Of a stretch of DNA of 20,854 nucleotides, positions 1 through 9,342 are shown piece by piece. The DNA comes from Desulfofustis sp. (lineage in GTDB: Bacteria > Desulfobacterota > Desulfobulbia > Desulfobulbales > Desulfocapsaceae). A program made the translations under genes and the position numbers. How positions within the stretch are numbered: the first letter of the stretch is position 1; every line of letters begins with the position of its first letter. The notes under the pieces were generated by a model. That model did not search any database, was not told where the DNA came from, and saw only the letters and a program-made list of their open reading frames with translations. The DNA lies in contig JAQYVS010000111.1 in the NCBI GenBank assembly GCA_030145365.1, forward strand, positions 1-20,854. Direction: 5' to 3'.

Positions 1-2256
1 CTGTTCTTCCAAGTGCTCCACAAGTACGAAAACCAGTCTGTTAAACGGAGGAAATCCAGCGTCCTTGCGGATGGCTAACTCATGGTTAACCAGATCCTTA
101 TAGCGATGGCCTGCCGCCATATCTATCGCATAGTGTTCCGGCTGCAAGGTTTGCACTATCACCCTCCCCTTTGAACTTCCCCGGCCGGCTCTGCCGGTAA
201 CCTGGGCAATCAATTGATAGGTTTTCTCTGCTGCCCGAAAATCGGGAAAACCGAGCCCGCTATCGGCCATCACGATGCCAACCAGGGTAACATTAGGGAA
301 ATGAAGACCTTTCGCTATGATCTGGGTACCAATCAAGATATCAATTTCATTGTTTTCGGCAGCCTGCAGGGTAGATAAAAACAGTTTTCTGTTTATTGCG
401 ACATCAGAGTCAAGCCGGGCAACACGTGCCTCAGGCAGGAGTTGCGTCACTTCCTGTTCAACCCGTTCGGTACCAAATCCTAACGGATAGAGATCATCAG
501 ACCCACAACTGGTACAGACAGTCTTAACAGGCAGTTGATAGCCGCAATAATGACACAGCAGTTTCTCTTTGAGTTTGTGCAGGTTCATGCTCACCCTGCA
601 GTGACGGCACTCAACTATCGTGCCGCAATCCTGGCAGATTACCGAGGTTGAAAAGCCTCTTCTGTTGAGTAATAGAATTGATTGATTTTTCTTTTCATAG
701 GTTTTCACCAGGGCGTCCTGCAATTCCAGGTGAAACAAACTTTTTTTCTTCTGTTGTACATGCTTTACATCAACCAGCTTCACATCCGGCAGATCCTTAT
801 CGCCGATTCGACGGGTCAGTTCCAATAATCTAAATTTTCCTGATCCACTGTGGTAATAACTGGTAACCGATGGTGTTGCCGAACCAAGAATAACAACGGC
901 GTTGTGATGCTTTGCCCGCACCACTGCCAGGTCCCTGCCGTTATAACGCAGTCCGTCTTCCTGTTTGAAACTTGTGTCATGTTCCTCGTCGACAATGATC
1001 AGCCCGGGATTTGGAAGCGGTGCAAAAATAGCTGAACGGGCTCCGATAACAATTTTTGCTTGCCCAAGCAGAACACGCCACCACTCATCGTAGCGCTCTC
1101 CAGGGGTCAAGCCGGAATGTAGCAGGGCAATTGTGTCACTGAACCGTGAGACAAAATGTGCTTCAATCTGAGTAGCCAGAGCGATTTCCGGCACCAGGAC
1201 GAGAACACTCTTACCCTGAGCAAGAACCTGTGCAGCGGCCTCCAGATACACCTCAGTTTTGCCGCTTCCGGTAACACCATGCAATAAGAACGGCGCATAT
1301 TCTCCTTTTTTAATTGCCTGGTTTATCTCTGCTAGAACAGATACTTGTTCACGACTCAAAGCACTCGGTTTTGGATAGTGCGGCAGTAGATCACCAAACG
1401 GACTTCTGAAAATACGGCGATTATATTCTTCTATAAGCCCTTCAGTCACCAGCTGTTTAACAACCTTTCCACCATAAGGGTAAAGCTTAACAAATTCTCT
1501 TCGGGGTATTCCCGACTGTTTGTGCGCTGCTGACAGCTGTACAAGTATCGCTATAGTTTTTATTTCAGACTGTTTGAGCTTTCGTCCAGCAAACTCAGCA
1601 TATACCTTATCTAATTCAACTGGATCAGAATGAGAGAGCAAGCAATCGGTTAATTTCTCATGAACCCGATAGCACAGTTCCTGTTTTGTACCGATTCTAT
1701 CTTTATGTAAGGTGTTTTTAATCTTTAAAAAATTTATAGATACCAGTTTCTTAACCTGCCGGGAAGTTTTGGGATCTGAGAGCAGTCGCTTCGTCTCCAC
1801 CTCAGACAGCTGAGTTTTTTCAAGCAAAATTTTAAACCAGGCTTCATTTGAAATGGCATCTGGGATTTCAGAACGCCCCTCGCTGGTCCTACTTTCTGTC
1901 TTGCAGAGAAGCTTCTGGTCAGAAGCCGTTAAGCCGCCTGGTAATGCGGTTTTGATGACCTGGCCAAGGGGGTAATGATAATAATCAGCCACCCATTTAA
2001 AAAACCCCACCATATCTGACTGATATAATGGGGACTGATCAATAATATCACTGACGTTTTTTACTTTAAACTCTGGTTCACCAGCTTCATCAACAGCTAC
2101 AATGTATCCTGTTACTCTTCTGCGTCCAAACGGAACAAGCACCCGTCTGCCAATAAAATCTGAAACCAGTCTGATATTTTCCAGATGGATTTCGTCAATC
2201 CCATAAGAATAGACCTGCCGTACCGGAGCATCTACTGCGACCTCCAATAAAATCAT
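1..2256 (-). CDS. priA: Primosomal protein N' (replication restart helicase PriA), C-terminus cut by window edge
   Basis: PriA is a 3'-to-5' superfamily 2 DNA helicase that recognises stalled forks and starts primosome reassembly. One frame stays open from the ATG at 2256 to base 1 (752 codons). The N-terminal 3'-DNA-binding part carries the family's Y-P-L-G-Q-V motif near residues 98-103. Walker A GVTGSGKT lies at about 327-334 and the DEEH box at 423-426. A cysteine-rich zinc region around 540-590 contains C-H-Y-C-G and C-T-S-C-G, followed by motifs with QVTGRAGRG. Both helicase motifs sit about 100 residues later than in E. coli PriA, so the N-terminal half is longer. The window stops shortly after the P-P-F-N-R motif, so I estimate 70-100 residues are missing. 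The ATG overlaps the galU stop as ATGA, which suggests translational coupling in a galU-priA unit. Identification is secure; only the C-terminal end is unseen. Confidence 0.96.
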   Translation of the reverse strand, partial: MILLEVAVDAPVRQVYSYGIDEIHLENIRLVSDFIGRRVLVPFGRRRVTGYIVAVDEAGEPEFKVKNVSDIIDQSPLYQSDMVGFFKWVADYYHYPLGQVIKTALPGGLTASDQKLLCKTESRTSEGRSEIPDAISNEAWFKILLEKTQLSEVETKRLLSDPKTSRQVKKLVSINFLKIKNTLHKDRIGTKQELCYRVHEKLTDCLLSHSDPVELDKVYAEFAGRKLKQSEIKTIAILVQLSAAHKQSGIPRREFVKLYPYGGKVVKQLVTEGLIEEYNRRIFRSPFGDLLPHYPKPSALSREQVSVLAEINQAIKKGEYAPFLLHGVTGSGKTEVYLEAAAQVLAQGKSVLVLVPEIALATQIEAHFVSRFSDTIALLHSGLTPGERYDEWWRVLLGQAKIVIGARSAIFAPLPNPGLIIVDEEHDTSFKQEDGLRYNGRDLAVVRAKHHNAVVILGSATPSVTSYYHSGSGKFRLLELTRRIGDKDLPDVKLVDVKHVQQKKKSLFHLELQDALVKTYEKKNQSILLLNRRGFSTSVICQDCGTIVECRHCRVSMNLHKLKEKLLCHYCGYQLPVKTVCTSCGSDDLYPLGFGTERVEQEVTQLLPEARVARLDSDVAINRKLFLSTLQAAENNEIDILIGTQIIAKGLHFPNVTLVGIVMADSGLGFPDFRAAEKTYQLIAQVTGRAGRGSSKGRVIVQTLQPEHYAIDMAAGHRYKDLVNHELAIRKDAGFPPFNRLVFVLVEHLEEQ

Positions 2257-3125
2257 AGGGTATCGCAAATATCTTTGAGATACTCTTTAAACGGCTCACC
2301 TAGCTCATCATGCCTGAGAGCACAGGCAACAATTGCCTGAAGATAGCCGAATTTATCTCCGGCATCGTATCTGGTGCCTTCAAATTCGTACGCGTACATA
2401 TTACGTTTTTTGGATAGTGCCAGAAGTGCATCGGTAAGTTGAATCTCGCCACCATGCCCCGGTGTTGTACCACTCAATATATTAAAAATTTCAGGCATCA
2501 GGATATATCGACCGATAATGGCCAGATCAGAATCAGTGGTTCCAGGGGCGGGTTTTTCAACCATCCTTTTAACCTTGTGAGTCCGTTCCCTGCCGTCTTC
2601 TTCTCCTTCCACAATACCGTATTGAAAGGTCTGTTCGGCAGGAACACGCTGAACAGCCACAATTGATTCACCAATTTCTCGAAACAGTTCAAGCATCTGC
2701 CAGGCACATGGGACATCACTTAAGACCAGGTCATCACCAAGGCAGACCATAAATGGTTCATTGCCAACGATATGTCTGGCAGTCCAGATTGCATGGCCAA
2801 GTCCCAACGGTTTTTTCTGGCGAACGGATACGATATCAATCAGGTTTGATATCATATCGAGTTCCTTTCCAAGAAGTTTTTTGTTTTTCTCTTTGAGGAC
2901 GTGATCGAGTTCATAATCATAATCAAAATGATTCTCGATTGCCGATTTGCCTTCACTGGTGACGAAGATTATCTGATCTATTCCCGAGGCGACAACTTCT
3001 TCAACAATGTATTGAATTGTCGGTCTATCGACAATGGTCAACATCTCTTTGGGAATGGCTTTGGTTGCTGGCAAAAATCTTGTTCCTAGTCCGGCGACAG
3101 GTATTACGGCTTTCCGTACTTCCAT
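2253..3125 (-). CDS. galU: UTP--glucose-1-phosphate uridylyltransferase
   Basis: GalU makes UDP-glucose from UTP and glucose-1-phosphate in the cytoplasm, feeding LPS, exopolysaccharide and other glucosylation. The N-terminus shows the nucleotidyltransferase signature AGLGTRFLPATKAIPKEML at residues 11-29, followed by the family's VTSEGK and LGLGHA motifs and, later, the VEKP and GRY(I/V)L segments. A frame extends upstream to 3224, but the ATG at 3125 is preferred: AAGGAG lies at 3133-3138 with a 7-nt gap, and the resulting 290 residues match the family's usual 290-300. The extra 33 residues of the longer reading look nothing like GalU. The stop codon overlaps the priA start. The gene is divergent from hrpA with about 110 bp between starts. 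The UDP-glucose product is also a ligand reported for YvcK-type proteins, and one such homologue lies 4 kb away, but there is no direct link in sequence. Confidence 0.96.
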   Translation of the reverse strand: MEVRKAVIPVAGLGTRFLPATKAIPKEMLTIVDRPTIQYIVEEVVASGIDQIIFVTSEGKSAIENHFDYDYELDHVLKEKNKKLLGKELDMISNLIDIVSVRQKKPLGLGHAIWTARHIVGNEPFMVCLGDDLVLSDVPCAWQMLELFREIGESIVAVQRVPAEQTFQYGIVEGEEDGRERTHKVKRMVEKPAPGTTDSDLAIIGRYILMPEIFNILSGTTPGHGGEIQLTDALLALSKKRNMYAYEFEGTRYDAGDKFGYLQAIVACALRHDELGEPFKEYLKDICDTL

Positions 3126-3235
3126 GGAAATACTCCTTGATTTACGATGACAGAAAAGAAGAATCTGTGGTATAAAAAAACCCTTCTGGAATATGTGAAA
3201 GCTACCACAAAAACGTCTAGTCATCCAACTTTTTC
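3126..3235. promoter_or_regulatory. Divergent galU / hrpA intergenic region with a 7-bp inverted repeat
   Basis: This 110-bp gap must hold the upstream signals of both galU-priA (minus) and hrpA (plus). The galU ribosome binding site AAGGAG is at 3133-3138 (read on the minus strand). TGTGGTA at 3166-3172 and TACCACA at 3203-3209 form a perfect 7-bp inverted repeat with a 30-nt spacer. I could not assign a convincing -35/-10 pair on either strand. The placement between divergent genes makes a regulatory role plausible, but a 7-bp match can occur by chance. Confidence 0.35.
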
Positions 3236-6200
3236 ATGGCTTTTTTTTACCCTCCTTCATTACCGATTACCTCCTATCTCGAAAAGATATCAGATCTTAT
3301 CCGAGAACATCAGGTTGTAATTATTGCTGGTGAAACCGGTTCCGGAAAAACTACACAACTACCCAAACTTTGCCTGGAGGTTTTTTCTGAATTCACCGGG
3401 ACAATCGGCTGTACGCAGCCACGACGAATTGCGGCAACCACTGTGGCAGACAGAGTTGCCGAAGAAATGGGAGCCTCAGGCTCTCTGGTGGGCAGTAAAA
3501 TTCGTTTTCACGACAACACCGATGTTGATACACGGATCAAGTTCATGACCGATGGTATCCTATTGGCTGAGACAAGACACGATCCGCTTTTAACAAAGTA
3601 TGACATTGTAATCGTTGATGAGGCACATGAACGGAGTCTTAACATCGATTTTCTGCTCGGTTATCTCCACAGACTTATCAAAAGAAGACCTGAACTGAAA
3701 CTGATAATCACTTCAGCAACCATCGATACCCAGGCATTTTCGCACCACTTCAACAATGCCCCGATTCTTCAAATCGAAGGTAGAACCTATCCGATCGATA
3801 TACTGTATGAATCGGGTGAAAGCGACGAAGCTGAATCTTCGTATCTCGAGCATTGTATTGAAGTACTATCAGATATCTGTTTAACCAAACCTCCCGGAGA
3901 TATTCTGGTTTTTTTACCAACAGAAAAAGATATCAGGTCATGCTGTGAAATTTTGCGAGGAAGAATCATGACCCACGAAGTTTTACCGCTTTTTGGTAAA
4001 CTTCAGGCAAAAGATCAGAAACGGATTTTTAAACCTTTCAGTAAATCCAAAATTGTCGTAGCTACCAATGTAGCTGAAACATCGGTAACAGTCCCCGGGA
4101 TTCGTTATGTAGTCGACTCCGGTCTTGCACGAATCGGAAGTTATCATCCCCGATCCCGAACCATGAGGCTGCCCATAGCAAAAATTTCTCAGGCCAGTGC
4201 TAACCAACGGACCGGTCGAAGCGGCAGAATTGGTCCTGGCATCTGTGTTCGTCTCTATACTGAAGATGATTTTGTCAATCGCCCGGAATTTTCAACACCT
4301 GAGATCCAGCGCTCCAACCTGGCCGAAGTGATCCTCCAGATGGTTGCCTTAAATCTTGGTGATCCTTACGACTTCCCGTTTCTCAACCCGCCTAAGCGTA
4401 CAGCTATACGAGACGGCTACAAAACATTGATAGAACTTGGAGCGATCTCTGATAAAAACAAATTAACCGAATATGGCAGGATCATGTCCAGCCTGCCCAT
4501 AGATCCAATCATATCACGAATAATTATCGAGGCCCAAAAATGTAATTGTTTGAAGGAAATAGTCGTCATTGCTGCAGCCTTAGCGATCCAGGATCCTCGA
4601 ATCCGACCGGCAGAAAAAGAAAAACTCGCCGATAAAGCCCATCAGAATTTTGCTGATCCCCGTTCCGATTTTATGGCCTTGCTCACCATCTGGAATCGTT
4701 ATCATGAGAGCTATAAAGGCTTTTCATGGTCTGGGCTTAAGAAATTCTGTACGGACAATTACCTCTCCTTTCAAAGAATGAGGGAATGGCTTGATCTCCA
4801 TGAACAATTGTGTCGATTGTTGAAAAGAAAAAACAAGTTTAAATTTAATACAGAACCCGCCTCTTATGAAGCAGTCCATCGTTCGCTTCTGACCGGCCTC
4901 TTCAGACAATGTGCCACAAAGAAAAAAGGGACTGTCTATCAGGGACTTGGCAACCGGGAGCTGATGATTTTTCCAGGAAGCTACCAATATGCTAAAAACC
5001 CGGACTGGATTGTAGCCGGTTCCATCATCGAGACATCCCAGCTTTTTGCATTGACTGTGGCTGCAATTGAACCTGAATGGCTGGAACAATGTGCCAAAGA
5101 TTTCTGTTCCTACTCCTGGGCCAATTCGCGCTATCATAAAAAGACAGGGCGAGTCATGGCCGCTGAAACTGTTGCCTTACAGGGCTTGATCATCGTTTCA
5201 TCAAGACAGGTCAACTACCCCCTCAGAGATAAGAAAAACAGAGGTCCCGCCAGAGATATTTTTATTCAAAAAGCATTGGTTGAGCACAACTTACACGGTC
5301 AATTTGATTTCTATAAACGCAACAACGCATTGCTTAGCAAATGGCAGGAGCGTGAACACACACTCAGAAAAAGAGATATCGTCATCAACGATCCAGCCAT
5401 TTTCGATTTTTATGACAATCGCCTTCCCAAAGAGGTATATGATCGTCCTTCTTTGATAAAACACCTAAAACGAACAGGAGACAAGAAGCTTCATATGACA
5501 GAAGCTGACATCCTGCTTCGCTCTCCCGGTGACAAAGATCTGTTGGATTTCCCAGCTTTTCTACCCCACACCAGGAAACAGGTGAAACTCAGGTATAACT
5601 TTGATCCTGGTTCAGAGCACGACGGGGTCACTGCCTATCTGCCAGAGCAGGAGATTGATGCAATTGACCACAATTTATTTGACTGGCTTGTTCCAGGATT
5701 GCTTGTTGAAAAAACAACCTACCTGTTCAAAGGACTTCCTAAAAAACTCAGAAAACAGATTATCCCGATTAACAACAGTGTCGATCTGGTACTGGATTCA
5801 TTGGAGCTCTATCATGGAAATTTGCTACAGCAGCTCACGTCATCTTTATTTAAACTGTTCAGAGTGACCATACATCCCGATGACTGGCCAAATGAGCTGC
5901 CAACCCATCTGAACATGCACTACCAGCTTGTTGATTCATCCGGTAAAACATTGATGAGCGGCCACGATCTCAATACGCTGCTTAATCGTTTTCAAACATC
6001 ACCGGTTAATGACCTAAAAACCTTCCTGCAACCCATAGATTCGAAACTGGTCAATGAGCTACAGGAAAAGACTTTTACCACCTGGGAGTTTGATACATAC
6101 CCTGAGCGCCTTGGTGTATACCTGGAGAACGGTCAAATAGGCGGCTATCTCTATGGAGCGTTACAACCGGTCCCTGAAAAACGGGGGATTACCCTAAAAT

Positions 6201-6979
6201 ATTTTTCAAGCAGAAAAGAAGCTGAAGAAATTGGTTTGACAGGGCTCTGTTATCTTATCCGCCTGCAATTTACCCCCCCTGTCAAACAACTCACCAAATA
6301 TTGCCGTGTCACCTTATCCGGGCCCTCCGCTATCTGGCTCTGCTCAATGCTTGGTAACACCACCCAAACCTGCGATTTGCTCATTGATTACATCTTTAAA
6401 TCGATCATTGGCCTGATACCTCAGCCACTCGTTGACACGAACCAATTTAACTCGATGATTGCAAAGGTCGCCGAGATCGATCTCTATGCATATGGAAAAA
6501 GCGCCATAGACCGGATTCTTGAACTGCTTCGCTTGAGAAGAGAGGTTTTTGAATTAATCAGCAAATACGAGCGTCTCTCTAAAAAAAGCGGCAGTTTGGA
6601 TGAAGAGCTCTATAGCGATCTGCACATTCAGCTGGATCAAATTCTGCCGGCAGATTTTCTTGATGCATTTACTTATGATGAACTTGAAAACCGAACCCGT
6701 TACTTGAGGAGCCTGGCAATTCGTTGTGAACGTGCGTACAGCAACCCGCAAAAAGATCTGCAGAAACGCAATAAGCTATCCTCTCATCAGAAAAACATTG
6801 TCCGGTATCAAGAAAAGCATGCGCACATGGACGATGTTTGCCGGGAAAAATTCAGAGGCTATAGACAACTTGTTGATGAATTGCGAATCTCACTTTTTTC
6901 TCCGGAAATAAAAACCCGAATACCTGTCTCCGAAAAAAAAGTCGCCGCTGTGTGGAAAGATCTATCACATACCTGCTGA
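3236..6979 (+). CDS. hrpA: ATP-dependent RNA helicase HrpA (DEAH box)
   Basis: HrpA is a DEAH-box RNA helicase; in E. coli it is linked to processing of a fimbrial mRNA and to ribosome rescue. Motifs are Walker A GETGSGKT at residues 32-39, DEAH at 128-131, SAT at 160-162 and QRTGRSGR at 324-331. These are followed by the HA2/OB-fold region and a long C-terminal region typical of HrpA (DUF3418-like), ending in the conserved P-V-S-E-K-K stretch. At 1247 residues it is slightly shorter than the ~1300-residue E. coli protein. The shortfall is mainly N-terminal: the protein begins at what would be about residue 70 of the E. coli form. An in-frame TAG at 3218 prevents a longer start in this frame. 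No convincing ribosome binding site precedes the ATG, and a run of eight T follows two bases after it, so the start is the weakest part. It converges on the CofD-like gene, with 12 nt between stops. Confidence 0.95.
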   Translation: MAFFYPPSLPITSYLEKISDLIREHQVVIIAGETGSGKTTQLPKLCLEVFSEFTGTIGCTQPRRIAATTVADRVAEEMGASGSLVGSKIRFHDNTDVDTRIKFMTDGILLAETRHDPLLTKYDIVIVDEAHERSLNIDFLLGYLHRLIKRRPELKLIITSATIDTQAFSHHFNNAPILQIEGRTYPIDILYESGESDEAESSYLEHCIEVLSDICLTKPPGDILVFLPTEKDIRSCCEILRGRIMTHEVLPLFGKLQAKDQKRIFKPFSKSKIVVATNVAETSVTVPGIRYVVDSGLARIGSYHPRSRTMRLPIAKISQASANQRTGRSGRIGPGICVRLYTEDDFVNRPEFSTPEIQRSNLAEVILQMVALNLGDPYDFPFLNPPKRTAIRDGYKTLIELGAISDKNKLTEYGRIMSSLPIDPIISRIIIEAQKCNCLKEIVVIAAALAIQDPRIRPAEKEKLADKAHQNFADPRSDFMALLTIWNRYHESYKGFSWSGLKKFCTDNYLSFQRMREWLDLHEQLCRLLKRKNKFKFNTEPASYEAVHRSLLTGLFRQCATKKKGTVYQGLGNRELMIFPGSYQYAKNPDWIVAGSIIETSQLFALTVAAIEPEWLEQCAKDFCSYSWANSRYHKKTGRVMAAETVALQGLIIVSSRQVNYPLRDKKNRGPARDIFIQKALVEHNLHGQFDFYKRNNALLSKWQEREHTLRKRDIVINDPAIFDFYDNRLPKEVYDRPSLIKHLKRTGDKKLHMTEADILLRSPGDKDLLDFPAFLPHTRKQVKLRYNFDPGSEHDGVTAYLPEQEIDAIDHNLFDWLVPGLLVEKTTYLFKGLPKKLRKQIIPINNSVDLVLDSLELYHGNLLQQLTSSLFKLFRVTIHPDDWPNELPTHLNMHYQLVDSSGKTLMSGHDLNTLLNRFQTSPVNDLKTFLQPIDSKLVNELQEKTFTTWEFDTYPERLGVYLENGQIGGYLYGALQPVPEKRGITLKYFSSRKEAEEIGLTGLCYLIRLQFTPPVKQLTKYCRVTLSGPSAIWLCSMLGNTTQTCDLLIDYIFKSIIGLIPQPLVDTNQFNSMIAKVAEIDLYAYGKSAIDRILELLRLRREVFELISKYERLSKKSGSLDEELYSDLHIQLDQILPADFLDAFTYDELENRTRYLRSLAIRCERAYSNPQKDLQKRNKLSSHQKNIVRYQEKHAHMDDVCREKFRGYRQLVDELRISLFSPEIKTRIPVSEKKVAAVWKDLSHTC

Positions 6980-6991
6980 GCCGCTATCTGT

Positions 6992-9313
6992 TCACAACAG
7001 CTCAATTTCCTTGCCGAACACCGATTCTCTGAAAAAGTCGATGAGACGCTCTCTTCGATTTCTCATTTTTTTCTGCTCGGGAATCAAATGGGTGGGGCGT
7101 ACCTTCATGATTGACATCTTATATTCTATATGGGAGGCAAATCGATTATCCAGATACCAGGCATAAAGTAGCCCCATCAGTAATCCCGGCGGGGTAAAAC
7201 CTTCAGGTCCATTAACAGCTCTGGTAAAATGCATGGGGCTTTGTTCCACCATCCTGGCAAGTGTGAGAAATTCCCGCAATTCCCGATCACTGAAATAACA
7301 TCTCCTGGCTGCAATATTTTCAAGGTGAAGATGATAGACAATACCTATGTCTGAATTCTCGTCAGACAACGGTTTGATGATCTTCTCTGAAGCATAATTG
7401 CCAAGAAGCGCTTGCCCGACAGCAATTAAAAAGGCAACCTCGAAACTTTGCCGATCCAGAAGCCGATCCTCTCTAATTTTAATCAGGCAATCATCGGGGT
7501 CATAAAAGGAGAACACATTGTCCCAGCGCTGATCCCTGCGCCACTTCTTTTCATGTATAAAGGTGATTCCCGATATCAGTTCAAGATGTCTGAGTGGTAT
7601 ATCCTGATGGGTCCAGAGAATATCGACAAGTAGCGAACGGATGTCGGACTTGTTTTGTATAGATGCGTCGCCGGACTCAAAGTTGATGAACGTGGTCGTA
7701 CACCAGTTGCTGATTTTTTGATAATTAAGCGATGGTGTGCACACCAGTCTTGATCCGTCGATCTGTGTATCTGTTGATACCCCGGTATCAGCGACACCAT
7801 TGATTCCAGGCGGCTCAAACAATTCCCTGGCGAGATAGAGGGTCTTCACCGTTCTGGCCACAACTTCCGGATCATGCTGAATCACGCCCCTCTCAAGCAT
7901 TCCCGATTTTGAGAAAAAACCACATTCGATTGGTGCAAACCCCCATGTTTTAATGAGGTCACGATCAAGATATATCGGATTTTTTCCTTCCACTGCATAA
8001 TTTTGAATGACCGAAGCCGGAACGTCGAGCATCGAAAGGCAGAGTATCTGATCGAATAATCCACTGACCCCGGCAGGTAGATTATGTTCATAGGCCTTGA
8101 TCAAATCAGAGATATGAAACTTTCTTTCAGGATCTGAAGTCGATTTATCGGTCTCGCCTTCCTGTACCCAGAGGTTAGAAATCAGCAGTTTGAGTGCTCT
8201 TTTGTTTTTTCGAACAGCATTTGCAATTCCGGGAACCTGCATGACCGGAATAATTGAACTGTACAAGCTGCCAGGAGCCATAATCAGGACATCGGCTTCA
8301 AGAATATGGCGGATTACCCGATCAGAGACATAGGGAATCCCGCAAAAATCAATAGTTACACGATCTACAGCGGAACCCCGCATGGCTGAACTTGATTTAG
8401 ATTCTCCAGTTACCTGAACACCGTCGGTGTAACGAAAACGAAGTTTTGCAGGAACGACGGTACAGGGCATAGCAGCATCATCTGATGCTCCGAACAGTTG
8501 AGCACAGTGCGAGATGGCATTATAAATCACTTCACCGGACCCCGGGTTTAAAACAACCCGTTCATCTTCAAAACAATCCGTCCCCATCGCCCGTCTGATC
8601 GCTGACAAAATCAGAAGATTGCCAAGACAATGAGATCTCCCGAACGCTTTGCTACACTGCTCGTCTGTAAATAGGTATTTAATAGATGTTTTGATATAGC
8701 TGCTGATCGCGGCAGGAAAGTTCTTCAGGTCTGTGTTGCATTGGCGCAACAAAGCTTTCGGTGATTCCGGTCGGTTATTAAAGCGATAATTGAAAAGATG
8801 GGCAAGCTCCTTGGTCAAAACACTTGCTTGGCTTGTATTGAGATCATATTTCTTTCGAAGGTGCACAACCTGAATCGAAGAGAGCAAAACATGGCGAATA
8901 TCACCTAACCCGAACACGGGAATATCTTTGAGCAACTCACCGGTGGAACCACCATCGTCGGTTACACAAACCACTGCCCGCGTTTGAGGGAAAATATGTT
9001 TCAGACCATTAAACGGAGCTTCCGGCCAGCTCGCTTGTCGGCTATCACCTCCGATAATATTTGATAAACCGGTACCGCCACCAAAAATGACTACTTTTGT
9101 ATCATCGACATTTGCCTCAATCAGATTCTGCCTGAGTTCATTAAACAGCGGAGCAGATTCTCCAGCCAAGGTTTGGGGAGTACCATTCAAAACGAGATCA
9201 ACGAGTTTTTCACGCATATCCCGATGCGGCAGCAGATCAAAGGCGGAGATACGTCTTTTTTTCAACGTCGCGATCAGTCTTTGATTATTTTCACCAAAAG
9301 TCGAATCAATCAT
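6992..9313 (-). CDS. CofD/YvcK-family (UPF0052) protein with long N- and C-terminal extensions
   Basis: The core belongs to the CofD/YvcK family, which includes 2-phospho-L-lactate transferase and the nucleotide-sugar-binding cell-envelope factor YvcK. Family hallmarks are GGGTGLSN at residues 78-85, the TDDGGSTGEL region at about 118-127 with GLGDIR at 135-140, APGSLYSSIIP at 346-356, and the SNLWVQEGETD segment at about 379-389. The family is usually 310-450 residues; this protein has 773. About 70 residues precede the core and about 280 (roughly 495-773) follow it. I do not recognise the C-terminal part: it is soluble-looking, with an E-K-K-W-R-R-D-Q-R-W stretch near 588-597 and no membrane segment. 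The gene lies 29 nt behind kdsB on the same strand, suggesting one operon. Function is open: nucleotide-sugar binding as in YvcK, or a transferase. A CofD-related branch also occurs in cassettes with ATP-grasp and HprK-like partners; neither is seen here. Confidence 0.85.
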   Translation of the reverse strand: MIDSTFGENNQRLIATLKKRRISAFDLLPHRDMREKLVDLVLNGTPQTLAGESAPLFNELRQNLIEANVDDTKVVIFGGGTGLSNIIGGDSRQASWPEAPFNGLKHIFPQTRAVVCVTDDGGSTGELLKDIPVFGLGDIRHVLLSSIQVVHLRKKYDLNTSQASVLTKELAHLFNYRFNNRPESPKALLRQCNTDLKNFPAAISSYIKTSIKYLFTDEQCSKAFGRSHCLGNLLILSAIRRAMGTDCFEDERVVLNPGSGEVIYNAISHCAQLFGASDDAAMPCTVVPAKLRFRYTDGVQVTGESKSSSAMRGSAVDRVTIDFCGIPYVSDRVIRHILEADVLIMAPGSLYSSIIPVMQVPGIANAVRKNKRALKLLISNLWVQEGETDKSTSDPERKFHISDLIKAYEHNLPAGVSGLFDQILCLSMLDVPASVIQNYAVEGKNPIYLDRDLIKTWGFAPIECGFFSKSGMLERGVIQHDPEVVARTVKTLYLARELFEPPGINGVADTGVSTDTQIDGSRLVCTPSLNYQKISNWCTTTFINFESGDASIQNKSDIRSLLVDILWTHQDIPLRHLELISGITFIHEKKWRRDQRWDNVFSFYDPDDCLIKIREDRLLDRQSFEVAFLIAVGQALLGNYASEKIIKPLSDENSDIGIVYHLHLENIAARRCYFSDRELREFLTLARMVEQSPMHFTRAVNGPEGFTPPGLLMGLLYAWYLDNRFASHIEYKMSIMKVRPTHLIPEQKKMRNRRERLIDFFRESVFGKEIELL

Positions 9314-9342
9314 AGCTGTCTTTCTTTATTTTCTGTTGCAGT

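Noticed and set aside
3126..3224. 33-residue N-terminal extension of GalU
   Set aside because: It does not resemble GalU, and a good ribosome binding site marks the ATG at 3125.
4724..5137. 137-codon open frame on the minus strand inside hrpA
   Set aside because: It lies wholly within well-conserved hrpA coding sequence and shows no recognisable protein features.
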